DNA from: Methanoregula sp.
Lineage (GTDB): Archaea > Halobacteriota > Methanomicrobia > Methanomicrobiales > Methanospirillaceae
DNA length: 6,379 bases
Reading direction: 5' to 3'
Assembly (NCBI GenBank): GCA_028711405.1
Contig: JAQTSH010000091.1
Span: forward strand, 1 to 6,379
In this document: positions 1 through 5,745 of the stretch, piece by piece
How positions within the stretch are numbered: position 1 is the stretch's first letter
Layout: the number at the start of each line of letters is the position of its first letter
Translations under genes and position numbers: made by a program
The notes under the pieces: model-generated
Told to the model about the DNA's origin: nothing
Seen by the model: only the letters and a program-made list of their open reading frames with translations
Databases searched by the model: none

Positions 1-262
1 ACGCTCCAGATTAAATGTATTATGTCTTGGATCTTCTGCGACTCTTTTACGATTTTTTCATTGCGTCCAGGTGCAGATCCGCAAAATCCCGTTGTACCTG
101 ACCATCGACCAGAAATATCGTATATCGTACCAGTACCTCCATCAAATCCCCACATCCGTCTTCTCCCTGTACCTTAAATCATAACCGCCCCGGAGATCGT
201 TCCGGCAATACCCGCACGATCTCCCCCATCCTGCCATCAAGAACCTCCAAATCCCCATCGGA
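1..262 (-). pseudogene. Decayed or frameshifted coding remnant, unidentified
   Basis: No intact ORF is present, but the minus strand carries protein-like fragments in successive frames. One piece (259 to 179) reads DGDLEVLDGRMGEIVRVLPE and then runs to a stop. A second (142 to 47) reads MEVLVRYTIFLVDGQVQRDF followed by ADLHLDAMKKS and a stop. At the end of the second, a run of six T on the plus strand (53-58) is a natural slippage point: one extra base would continue the frame as MKKIVKESQKIQDIIHLIWS to the left edge. The fragments look more like coding than random DNA and lie directly downstream of the HTH/CBS gene. The piece around residues GDLMEVLVRYTIFLVDGQVQ loosely resembles the last strands of a PAS domain followed by a helix, but that is only an impression. 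The alternatives are sequencing error or chance open frames. The gene continues, or once continued, beyond the left edge. Confidence 0.3.
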
Positions 263-319
263 TCATGACGTACCTGATTTTCGAGAAGATGCGCGCTCCC
301 GATCCCCGTAGTCCGACCA

Positions 320-874
320 TTACATGATGAGCGAGATCAGGTCATGCTTCGTGATCACGCCTTTTACGATGCGCCCTTCGACTACCAGCACCGCATGGTT
401 CTGCTGCAGGATATTAACCACCGTCTCGACATCCATATCCGGGGGCACCGTGGGAAAACCGGGCTCCATGAAGTCCCGGACCATGAACATGTGCGTCTTG
501 TGAAGGCGCTGCTGCTCAATCGCCTTGACGATCACCGCCTCAGAGATACAACCAGCCGGGATCCCGCGTTCAATCACCGGTAACTGCGAGATATTATTCT
601 TCTCGAAGATCTCGACCGCTTGCGAGATGGTCGCCTGGGGAGATACTGAAAGGACCGGTGCATGCATGATCTGCGCTGCGGCGATCTTCTTTGGCTCGGC
701 GCTGTTTAAGACAAGGATGATCTTGTTGAGGGTACTGACCCGAGGATCCACACTTCCCGCTTCAATACGAGCCACCATGGACTGGCTGATGCCGGCGCGC
801 CGGGCAAGTTCAGTCTGCCTGAGTCCAAGAAGTTCACGGCGCGCCCGAAGTTCGTCCGGATTGGGTATATGCAT
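320..874 (-). CDS. HTH (XRE-type) transcription regulator with a pair of CBS domains
   Basis: A 184-residue cytoplasmic protein, probably a DNA-binding regulator that senses a ligand. Residues about 8-60 form an XRE/Cro-type helix-turn-helix, with LGLRQTELARRAGISQSMVARIEAG as its core (residues 16-40). Two CBS repeats follow: the first about 66-120 (IMHAPVLSVSPQATISQAVE, then QLPVIERG), the second about 128-184 (VRDFMEPGFPTVPPDMDVET, then KGVITKHDLISLIM). CBS pairs commonly bind adenine nucleotides or S-adenosylmethionine, so control by energy or methyl status is plausible but not shown. The MHIPNPDELR start matches the usual beginning of this archaeal family, and the length is normal. No Shine-Dalgarno precedes the start; a TATA-like element about 30 bp upstream suggests a leaderless or nearly leaderless transcript. 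The gene is divergent from the amidoligase operon, with over 650 bp between their starts, so regulation of that operon is possible but not supported directly. Targets are unknown. Confidence 0.93.
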   Translation of the reverse strand: MHIPNPDELRARRELLGLRQTELARRAGISQSMVARIEAGSVDPRVSTLNKIILVLNSAEPKKIAAAQIMHAPVLSVSPQATISQAVEIFEKNNISQLPVIERGIPAGCISEAVIVKAIEQQRLHKTHMFMVRDFMEPGFPTVPPDMDVETVVNILQQNHAVLVVEGRIVKGVITKHDLISLIM

Positions 875-901
875 ATCTGATTACTGATGGTCATAGGATA
901 C

Positions 902-908
902 TAATAAT
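902..908 (-). promoter_or_regulatory. Probable TATA box of the HTH/CBS gene
   Basis: On the minus strand this reads ATTATTA, centred about 31 bp upstream of the start codon at 874. It follows a purine-rich AACGGGAATAAA stretch that could act as the TFB recognition element. An archaeal TATA box lies about 26-27 bp before the transcription start, which would put that start within a few bases of the ATG. This agrees with the missing Shine-Dalgarno. The assignment rests on position and composition only. Confidence 0.45.
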
Positions 909-932
909 TTTATTCCCGTTTTTATTCCCGTT
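909..932. repeat. Perfect 12-bp tandem duplication (TTTATTCCCGTT x2)
   Basis: TTTATTCCCGTT occurs at 909-920 and again at 921-932 with no mismatch, followed by two more T. It abuts the putative TATA box of the HTH/CBS gene on its upstream side, where the TFB recognition element would sit. A direct repeat with about one helical turn periodicity in this position could be an operator, perhaps for autoregulation by the neighbouring HTH protein. It could equally be a simple slippage duplication. Confidence 0.6.
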
Positions 933-1114
933 TTGGCGAATGAACCCATCCCGACCGGATGTCCTGCGCGGGAAAAACCGTTCGGCTCAGCAGTTCAGAT
1001 CCGGGTTCTGATCCGCCAGATTAATCTCAAATGATCGGCGTATGAACGTCAGCTGATAGATCGGTTATGGTGCAAAATGATTTAAACATCAGCACAAAAA
1101 GAAGCTAAACAAGC

Positions 1115-1137
1115 GATCCAATCCGTGATATTGGATC
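1115..1137. repeat. Perfect inverted repeat, 8-bp arms with 7-nt spacer
   Basis: GATCCAAT (1115-1122) and ATTGGATC (1130-1137) are exact reverse complements separated by CCGTGAT. The arms could be a binding site for a dimeric regulator or fold as an RNA stem-loop. No T-run follows on either strand, so it is not a typical terminator. It lies shortly downstream of an AT-rich stretch that could contain a promoter for the downstream operon, a position suited to an operator. Confidence 0.5.
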
Positions 1138-1241
1138 CGTGTTGCATATGACTGTTTGTCTCAATGATGACGACGAAAAAGAAGCGAACCAACGAAGGTT
1201 TGTTTCCCCTTTTGTAACGATGCGGAGTGGTTCTGTCGCAC

Positions 1242-1370
1242 GTGAAACAATCGCTCCTTGTGAGGATCATCAACCGGAATATTCCTGTCGTTCTGTACGG
1301 TTCTGTCGAAGAATCTGTGACGGAATACCTGCAAAGCGAAGGCAAATGGATCATCCTCTTTGTGAGATGA
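1242..1370 (+). CDS. Possible small ORF, 42 aa, unknown
   Basis: From a GTG start this frame encodes 42 residues: VKQSLLVRIINRNIPVVLYG followed by SVEESVTEYLQSEGKWIILF and VR. An earlier in-frame GTG at 1227 would give 47 residues. The composition (hydrophobic core, acidic middle, no runs of rare residues) looks more protein-like than other frames here. Above it, the same frame is interrupted by a TAA at 1215-1217, preceded by MMTTKKKRTNEGLFPLL from 1164, so this may be the tail of a broken gene. No clear ribosome binding site is visible. It could be a leader peptide of the downstream operon, a gene relic or chance. I do not recognise the family. Confidence 0.2.
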   Translation: MKQSLLVRIINRNIPVVLYGSVEESVTEYLQSEGKWIILFVR

Positions 1371-1392
1371 TCTTTGGATGAACGATCGCTGG

Positions 1393-1420
1393 GGGGGCTC
1401 CCCACAGGCTGACAGCCTGT
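1393..1420. repeat. Two directly adjoining GC-rich hairpins
   Basis: GGGG-GCT-CCCC (1393-1403) is followed immediately by ACAGGCT-GAC-AGCCTGT (1404-1420). These are perfect arms of 4 and 7 bp with 3-nt loops, and they could stack coaxially in RNA. No U-tract follows on either strand. They lie between the mini-ORF and the start of the RLAN gene, inside the likely leader of the operon. Function is unknown; an RNA structural element or an attenuator-like device are possibilities. Confidence 0.45.
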
Positions 1421-1557
1421 TGCAGCACCAGGGCACCGCATCTGCCGAAATAGCACGCCCCCTGGTAAAGCCCGAATCATTCTCGCGGCTTCCTGCAGTG
1501 CCTGAACCTACGGTGGTGAAACGATCGATACCCCACACCAATGGCAGGCGGGAGTTC

Positions 1558-2196
1558 ATGTTACAGAAAGATTCCCTGTTTGTCATGCAGCGGGATGGCT
1601 GGTATCACGTTATCAGCGAGGACTACTCGTACAAAAGTGAGCCGTATTATATGATTCTCCAGCATGAACTGGAGGACAAACCTGTCCGCCCGTCAAGCCG
1701 GTCGGTGCTTGATGCGTATGTTGTTCCCTGTTGTCTTGAACGGGCGAAACGTGCTGGCATTCCGGTCTGTGAATGGGGAATCTCGCAGGCATATGTACCG
1801 CTTCCAGCGCTTCTGTATGGTCTGAACTATTTCGCCACATCTGCGGATTTCTTTGTTGTGGATGACAATGAACAGGCAAAAGACGTGATCAAGCATATCA
1901 CCAACAAAGGAAAGTATCCCTTCTGTTACCAGAAACTGAGCGAGCATGCCACGGTTCATTCCTGCACGGCGATATTTGGGCACACGGTGAAGAGCTGTGA
2001 AGCGATTGCAGGCAGTGCAAAAAAGTGCTACGACCTGTTCGCACTTCCACTCGTGAAGATGGTCTTTGTGCAAACGGACTCCACCTCTGACACCAACGTT
2101 GCCCTCTCCTCGCTCGCGCCGGTGCGATACAACCATCTGACCGATGAAGAACGGGCACTTCTCGCCCGGTATCTCGAACCCCGGGAGGCACGATGA
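1558..2196 (+). CDS. Stand-alone RLAN-type domain protein (RimK-like ATP-grasp N-terminal domain)
   Basis: A 212-residue cytoplasmic protein and first gene of the amidoligase operon. I assign it to the RLAN family from the early VISEDYSYKSEPYYMILQHE block (residues 18-37, with the family's aromatic YxxxxYY spacing) and the closing block FALPLVKMVFVQTD...LAPVRYNHLTDEERALLARYL (residues 161-206). RLAN is known mainly as a domain fused ahead of RimK-like ATP-grasp ligases; here it is a separate protein whose stop overlaps the start of the ATP-grasp gene by 4 nt (ATGA), implying a complex or coupled translation. The protein is rich in cysteine (residues 58, 59, 71, 123, 136, 147, 157). I chose ATG 1558 because GGGAG lies just upstream and conserved sequence begins shortly after it. 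The frame is open to 1378, but that extension does not look coding; ATG 1585 is another option. Biochemical role unknown. Confidence 0.8.
   Translation: MLQKDSLFVMQRDGWYHVISEDYSYKSEPYYMILQHELEDKPVRPSSRSVLDAYVVPCCLERAKRAGIPVCEWGISQAYVPLPALLYGLNYFATSADFFVVDDNEQAKDVIKHITNKGKYPFCYQKLSEHATVHSCTAIFGHTVKSCEAIAGSAKKCYDLFALPLVKMVFVQTDSTSDTNVALSSLAPVRYNHLTDEERALLARYLEPREAR
2183..2188 (+). promoter_or_regulatory. Strong ribosome binding site of the ATP-grasp gene
   Basis: GGGAGG lies 4 nt before the ATG at 2193, inside the last codons of the RLAN gene. It matches the archaeal anti-Shine-Dalgarno sequence and fixes this start, consistent with translational coupling through the ATGA overlap. Confidence 0.7.
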
Positions 2197-3065
2197 GTCA
2201 TCTCGGTATCTTTGTTGACCGAAAGACCCTCTCCAACTCCGAGCAGCTCAATGCGCTGATTCACTGCCGGGATGTCGCTGAAGAGATGGGACATGACGCA
2301 CATTTTCTTTTCCCGGTCGATATCCACAAGATCCCCAAAATGGATGCGCTCTTCATCCGGGCGCGGACCGATCCGATGAATGTGACCTATGTGGCGGCAC
2401 GGATGGCGAGCCTGCACTCTATACCGGTCATCGATGACCCTGAGGCGATCCAGATCTGCGGGGACAAGATCAACATGTACTCGCACTTGAAAAAGAAGCA
2501 CGTCTCCATACCGGAGACGGTCTTTCTGTCCCGGCATGACCTCTCGGTGGAACGGGTCTCGCAGCTTTTCGATACGCTGGGCACTCCGCTCATCATCAAG
2601 GAACCCTCGACCTCATTCTCCCTCAGGGTGGAGAAGGTGTCGGATATCGCCGGCTTTTTCCGGGTTGCGCGGCGGTTTATCAAGATGTCGGACTGGATCG
2701 TCGTCCAGCAGTATATTGAGAGCAAATATGACTGGCGCGTGGGTGTGCTCGGTGGAGAACTGCTCTATGCCTGCAAGTACACGATCCCCTCGGTCACGTT
2801 CAAGATCCAGGCATCGGTGAACGGGCATATTGTCTATTGTGGGGTCGAGAGTGTTCCTGCGGATGCCGTGCCGCCGCATGTGATCCAACTGGGTCTTGAT
2901 GCAGCAGACGCGATCGGGACCGGGCTCTATGGTGTGGACATCAAGAATAATAACGGGGATGCGTACGTGATCGAGGTGAATGACAACCCCTCCCTTGAGA
3001 GCGGCGAAGATACCCATTACCCCAACGTCTACCAGAAGATCGTTTCCCACCTTTTATCCAATTAA
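2193..3065 (+). CDS. RimK-like ATP-grasp carboxylate-amine ligase
   Basis: A 290-residue cytoplasmic enzyme of the RimK/glutathione-synthetase ATP-grasp family. These enzymes activate a carboxylate as an acyl phosphate and join it to an amine. The N-terminal alpha/beta lobe (1-90) leads to the family DKINMYSHLKKKHVSIPET segment (91-109). Nucleotide contacts are likely K92 and K136 (PLIIKEPSTSFSLRVEKV, 132-149). IVVQQYIESKYDWRVGVLGG (169-188) follows, with D180-W181-R182 in the usual DWRV position. The metal-binding end is YGVDIKNN...AYVIEVNDNPSLESGED (246-273), with D249, E261 and N263 as ligands. All catalytic positions look intact and the length is normal. Methanogens use relatives such as CofF and MptN to glutamylate F420 and methanopterin. 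The company of RLAN, YkgJ and GCS2 genes points instead to a distinct, uncharacterised product. The substrate cannot be inferred from sequence. Confidence 0.92.
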   Translation: MSHLGIFVDRKTLSNSEQLNALIHCRDVAEEMGHDAHFLFPVDIHKIPKMDALFIRARTDPMNVTYVAARMASLHSIPVIDDPEAIQICGDKINMYSHLKKKHVSIPETVFLSRHDLSVERVSQLFDTLGTPLIIKEPSTSFSLRVEKVSDIAGFFRVARRFIKMSDWIVVQQYIESKYDWRVGVLGGELLYACKYTIPSVTFKIQASVNGHIVYCGVESVPADAVPPHVIQLGLDAADAIGTGLYGVDIKNNNGDAYVIEVNDNPSLESGEDTHYPNVYQKIVSHLLSN

Positions 3066-3069
3066 TTCC

Positions 3070-3073
3070 GGTG
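3070..3073 (+). promoter_or_regulatory. Ribosome binding site deciding the YkgJ-family start
   Basis: GGTG followed by six T places the ATG at 3080 at a suitable distance. This makes 3080 a better start than the GTG at 3071, which would sit inside the binding site itself. Confidence 0.55.
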
Positions 3074-3079
3074 TTTTTT

Positions 3080-3583
3080 ATGACAGATGATTGTATGACT
3101 GAAGACTGGCTGCTCCGTGCAGAAGAGATCTGTATGCAATGCGGCGGGCATTGTTGTGACGAAGCACACCCGCCTATCTCTCCTGAAGGTCACAAGCGAC
3201 TGCTCTCCCTTGGTGTGTCCCCTGACGTTTTTGAGTCCGTCGGGTATCTCCGGTTGAAAGTGCAGGAAGATGGGCATTGTATTATGATGAAGGATGGCAG
3301 ATGTTCCATCCACCGGATCAAACCTGAGACCTGCCGGGCGGGACCCTTCACCTTTGATGTGACCGGAGACCAGATCAATGTTTACTTAAAACACGAGCGC
3401 ATCTGCCCGGTTGTCGGACTGTTGAAGACTGTACCGGAAGCCTACCGCACACAGTACGACCTTGCAGCGCAAAACATCGCCCGACTTGTCGCACATCTCC
3501 CACCGGATGAATTATGCGAGATCTGCCGGATTGATGAACCCGAGACCGACAAGGTGGATGAGATCCCCCGGCTGGATGCATGA
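3080..3583 (+). CDS. YkgJ-family cysteine-cluster protein
   Basis: A 167-residue cytoplasmic protein with the YkgJ (CxCxxCC) cluster: CMQCGGHCC at residues 18-26, then C67, C75 and C85 in GHCIMMKDGRCSIHRIKPETCRAGPF (65-90). The 'CxI.xxRPxxCRxxPF' style block is diagnostic for the family. These cysteines are believed to bind metal, zinc or an iron-sulfur cluster, but the biochemical role of most members is unknown. C109 and a C-terminal CEIC pair (146-149) add possible ligands. The start at 3080 follows a GGTG site 6 nt upstream; a GTG at 3071 would add three residues. The gene lies 14 nt after the ATP-grasp gene and 3 nt before the GCS2 gene, so it is co-translated with both ligases. It may support maturation, metal supply or substrate chemistry of the pathway; this is inference. 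Confidence 0.9.
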   Translation: MTDDCMTEDWLLRAEEICMQCGGHCCDEAHPPISPEGHKRLLSLGVSPDVFESVGYLRLKVQEDGHCIMMKDGRCSIHRIKPETCRAGPFTFDVTGDQINVYLKHERICPVVGLLKTVPEAYRTQYDLAAQNIARLVAHLPPDELCEICRIDEPETDKVDEIPRLDA

Positions 3584-3586
3584 TCT

Positions 3587-4705
3587 ATGACCATCGGTAC
3601 AGAACACGAGTACTCGATCAATGATCTGAACTTTTCCCCGGTTCCCGTTTCAGACCTGGTAATGAAGTCCATCTGCGGGAGTTTTGAGAGCGAGATCCTG
3701 TTTGGGGATGTAAAACTGGGCAAGGAGCTGCAGAAGCATGTGCTCGAATTTGTTCCCCGGTTTCCGGCAGATGACCTGTCCCGGCTGGAAGAGCAACTGG
3801 TATCCGGCATGAAAAAATTTTACCGGGTCTTCCCGGATCGGTATCATCTTCTTGGGCTTGGAATGCACCCGACACTCACGCTCGACAAGACTGCGGTCTG
3901 GGACCATGATGAAGGGGAATATTACGCGGTCTACGACCGGCTGTTTGACATCCACCAGCACGGGTGGCTGAACATCCAGGCGCTCCAGATCAACCTCTCC
4001 TATACCGGAGAGAAAGACCTTGTCGCGCTCTACAACCGGCTTCGTCCGCTCCTTCCGTACCTTGTCGCCATTACCGCATCATCCCCGATGGTGGAGGGAC
4101 ACCTGACCGGGGTAGCGGATAACCGGCTCCGGTATTACCGGTCAAACCAGAAGGAGATCCCCAAGATCTGCAACCGGATCATTCCGGAGAAGATCCGGAA
4201 TGTCAGGGACTACTCTTCGGCGCAGGAAAAGATCTTCACTGAATTGCGACAGCGGGATGCGTCAATCCTGTGTGAGGAATGGGTGAATTCAAGCGGGCTT
4301 ATCATACGGTTCTCGCGGAAGTGTCTTGAGATAAAAGCGCTCGATGAGCAGGAATGTATCCGTTCTGATATGGCAGTCTGTGCATTTGTCCGGGCACTCC
4401 TCCGCTGTCGACCGCTTCAGTGCGAAACCGACCAGGAGAGTCTTGTCACCCTTCTTGAGACTGCGATCACGGGCGGGACTGCGTCTCTTCGTCCGGAACT
4501 CGAACGGCTGTTTGCGGGCGCGTGGCAGAATGCAACCGAAGAAGAACGCCGGTATCTCCCCATCATCGAGGACCGGATAAAAAACGGCAGTCTCGCAGAA
4601 CAGATCACCCGGCGGTTCAATGACGAACGCGATATAATCCCGATCCTTTTTGATATGGCACATTGCCTGCGGTACAACGAACCGTACGGGATGAAGTGCT
4701 TATAA
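3587..4705 (+). CDS. GCS2-type glutamate-cysteine-ligase-like amidoligase
   Basis: A 372-residue cytoplasmic protein of the glutamine-synthetase-fold carboxylate-amine ligase group (GCS2). It probably uses ATP to join a carboxylate, typically the gamma carboxyl of glutamate, to an amine. Recognisable points in order are GTEHEYS (4-10) with metal-binding E6 and E8; VLEFVP (52-57) with E54; GLGMHPTLTL (90-99); LNIQALQINLSY (128-139), in the place of the family's H-x-Q/N strand; TASSPMVEGHLTGVADNRLRYY (163-184), equivalent to the 'NSP...G...R' block; and RFSRKCLEIKALDEQEC (241-257) with R241, R244 and E248. The length is normal and no motif is broken. Most methanogens do not make glutathione, so classical gamma-glutamylcysteine synthesis is unlikely to be the role. 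The gene begins 3 nt after the YkgJ stop and ends the operon. The exact substrates are unknown. Confidence 0.88.
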   Translation: MTIGTEHEYSINDLNFSPVPVSDLVMKSICGSFESEILFGDVKLGKELQKHVLEFVPRFPADDLSRLEEQLVSGMKKFYRVFPDRYHLLGLGMHPTLTLDKTAVWDHDEGEYYAVYDRLFDIHQHGWLNIQALQINLSYTGEKDLVALYNRLRPLLPYLVAITASSPMVEGHLTGVADNRLRYYRSNQKEIPKICNRIIPEKIRNVRDYSSAQEKIFTELRQRDASILCEEWVNSSGLIIRFSRKCLEIKALDEQECIRSDMAVCAFVRALLRCRPLQCETDQESLVTLLETAITGGTASLRPELERLFAGAWQNATEEERRYLPIIEDRIKNGSLAEQITRRFNDERDIIPILFDMAHCLRYNEPYGMKCL

Positions 4706-4706
4706 T

Positions 4707-4738
4707 TGTTGAGTGATAGTCTCAATCGATTTTCAACA
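4707..4738 (+). terminator. Weak stem-loops at the end of the amidoligase operon
   Basis: TGTTGA (4707-4712) can pair with TCAACA (4733-4738). Alternatively TTGAG (4709-4713) can pair with CTCAA (4721-4725); the two are mutually exclusive. They begin 2 nt after the GCS2 stop and include a short T-run (4730-4733). Stability is low, so this is only a candidate transcript end before the AT-rich gene. Confidence 0.25.
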
Positions 4739-4750
4739 GTAAACTTTAAT

Positions 4751-4759
4751 GATAAAAAG
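4751..4759 (+). promoter_or_regulatory. Possible TATA box of the DUF4268 gene
   Basis: GATAAAAAG is centred about 28 bp before the ATG at 4783, and there is no Shine-Dalgarno between. That spacing suits a leaderless archaeal transcript starting at or next to the ATG. The whole stretch is AT-rich, so chance matches are easy. Confidence 0.35.
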
Positions 4760-4782
4760 AGAAATCAACTCATATAAACAAT

Positions 4783-5745
4783 ATGAATCAGAATATGTTT
4801 GGTCGGTTAGAAAGTGTTGATTTGCGTCCTCATTGGGAAAGTGAAAGTGGAAATTTTACCCCGTGGCTCGCACAAACAGAAAATATCTTATTATTAGGTG
4901 ATTCTCTTGGAATTGATTTAGAGGTGATAAGTCAGGAGCAACCGGTTGGTTTTTTTAAAGCAGATATTCTAGCGAAAGATACAATTAATGATCGATATGT
5001 GATTATTGAAAATCAACTGGAAAAAACTGATCACATTCATTTAGGTCAGTTGATAACTTATGCCGCAGGCCTCGATGCCGTCATAATTGTCTGGATCTCT
5101 CCGAATTTTAGAGATGAGCACCGTGCAGCTATAGATTGGCTGAATCGGATTACAAATGAAAATATCACATTTTTTGGAATACAAATTGAATTGTGGCGTA
5201 TAGGCGATTCATTACCCGCTCCGAGATTCAATATTGTTGCAAAACCAAATGATTGGGAAAAAAATATTCAAAATTCAATTGATTCCACTCACTTAACCGA
5301 AACGGAATTGATGCTATTAGAATATTGGAACCAGTTTAAAGGATCAACTGAAGAAAAAGGAAGCACATTAAAGATTCAAAAACCGTATCATCAAAATTGG
5401 ATTTATGTCTCACTCGGCACCAGACATTTCAAGATTGCTTGTCGTGTAAATTCACAAAAAAAATGGATTGCTGTTACATTGTGGATATCGGGGGAAAACC
5501 GAAAATCTATTTTTTATGAATTAAAACAAAAATACGAAATTCTTTCCTATCAGACAATTAGCCCAGACTTGCATTGGGATGAACGCCCAACAAAGAAAGA
5601 TTGTATGGTAGAATTACTACGAAAAGATGTAGATCCAAATAACCGGCAGGATTGGCCGAGTCAACATGAATGGTTAAGAGGAATGTCTGAAAAATTCCAC
5701 GATTTCTTTGAAGGGAAAATTCAATCCATCAAATCAGAAGATTAG
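4783..5745 (+). CDS. DUF4268-family, PD-(D/E)XK nuclease-like protein
   Basis: A 320-residue protein without signal peptide or membrane segment. Residues about 55-105 carry the nuclease-like core: VGFFKADILAKD with D61, then VIIENQLEKTDHIHLGQL (73-90) with E76 and Q78, and YAAGLDAVIIVW. This fits the PD-(D/E)XK pattern with the E-x-Q ending seen in this family. Residues about 170-315 form the DUF4268 domain (ELMLLEYWNQF, then WIYVSLG, WIAVTLWI, HEWLRGMSEKFHDFF). Family function is unproven; a restriction-like or DNA-repair nuclease role is usually assumed. The gene is conspicuously AT-rich (33-40% GC in lines I counted, against about 60% in the GCS2 gene) and uses A/T-ending codons, a mark of recent transfer. 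No methyltransferase partner lies in the window. The start at 4783 fits a leaderless promoter; ATG 4795 (MFGRLESVDLR) matches the usual family beginning equally well. Confidence 0.85.
   Translation: MNQNMFGRLESVDLRPHWESESGNFTPWLAQTENILLLGDSLGIDLEVISQEQPVGFFKADILAKDTINDRYVIIENQLEKTDHIHLGQLITYAAGLDAVIIVWISPNFRDEHRAAIDWLNRITNENITFFGIQIELWRIGDSLPAPRFNIVAKPNDWEKNIQNSIDSTHLTETELMLLEYWNQFKGSTEEKGSTLKIQKPYHQNWIYVSLGTRHFKIACRVNSQKKWIAVTLWISGENRKSIFYELKQKYEILSYQTISPDLHWDERPTKKDCMVELLRKDVDPNNRQDWPSQHEWLRGMSEKFHDFFEGKIQSIKSED

Larger units (their letters stand above)
935..1557. other. Long region without a confident gene, upstream of the amidoligase operon
   Basis: I find no tRNA, CRISPR or transposase signature here. 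Open frames on both strands have compositions that do not resemble proteins, apart from the mini-ORF listed separately. An AT-richer stretch near 1073-1110, including GATTTAAAC, is a possible promoter for the operon; it would give a transcript leader of about 450 nt. Structural elements inside the region are an inverted repeat at 1115-1137 and two adjoining hairpins at 1393-1420. The frame of the RLAN gene stays open back to an ATG at 1378, but residues encoded by 1378-1557 look non-coding. Confidence 0.5.

Noticed and set aside
525..887. 120-residue open frame on the plus strand opposite the HTH/CBS gene
   Set aside because: It is an antisense shadow: composition is rich in Arg and Ser, and it covers a clearly recognisable HTH/CBS coding sequence.
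1393..1420. Intrinsic terminator formed by the two GC-rich hairpins
   Set aside because: Neither strand has a T-run after the stems, so termination is not supported; kept only as a structural repeat.
1378..1557. N-terminal extension of the RLAN gene back to an ATG at 1378 (60 extra residues)
   Set aside because: The extra residues are Pro/Arg/Ser-rich with no family resemblance, and the DNA there contains the hairpins. ATG 1558 has a GGGAG just upstream and leads straight into conserved sequence.
1161..1586. 141-residue minus-strand open frame (and the overlapping one at 1082-1480)
   Set aside because: The sequences do not resemble proteins, have no ribosome binding site, and the first runs into the start of the RLAN gene on the other strand.
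2028..2537. 169-residue minus-strand open frame
   Set aside because: It lies opposite the RLAN and ATP-grasp genes, whose motifs are intact; long antisense frames are expected in GC-rich DNA.
3071..3079. GTG start for the YkgJ-family gene at 3071
   Set aside because: This GTG overlaps the GGTG ribosome binding site; ATG 3080 is correctly spaced from it.
3587..4705. Calling the GCS2 protein a true glutamate-cysteine ligase of glutathione synthesis
   Set aside because: Motifs show the superfamily only. The operon partners and the probable methanogen host do not support a glutathione pathway.
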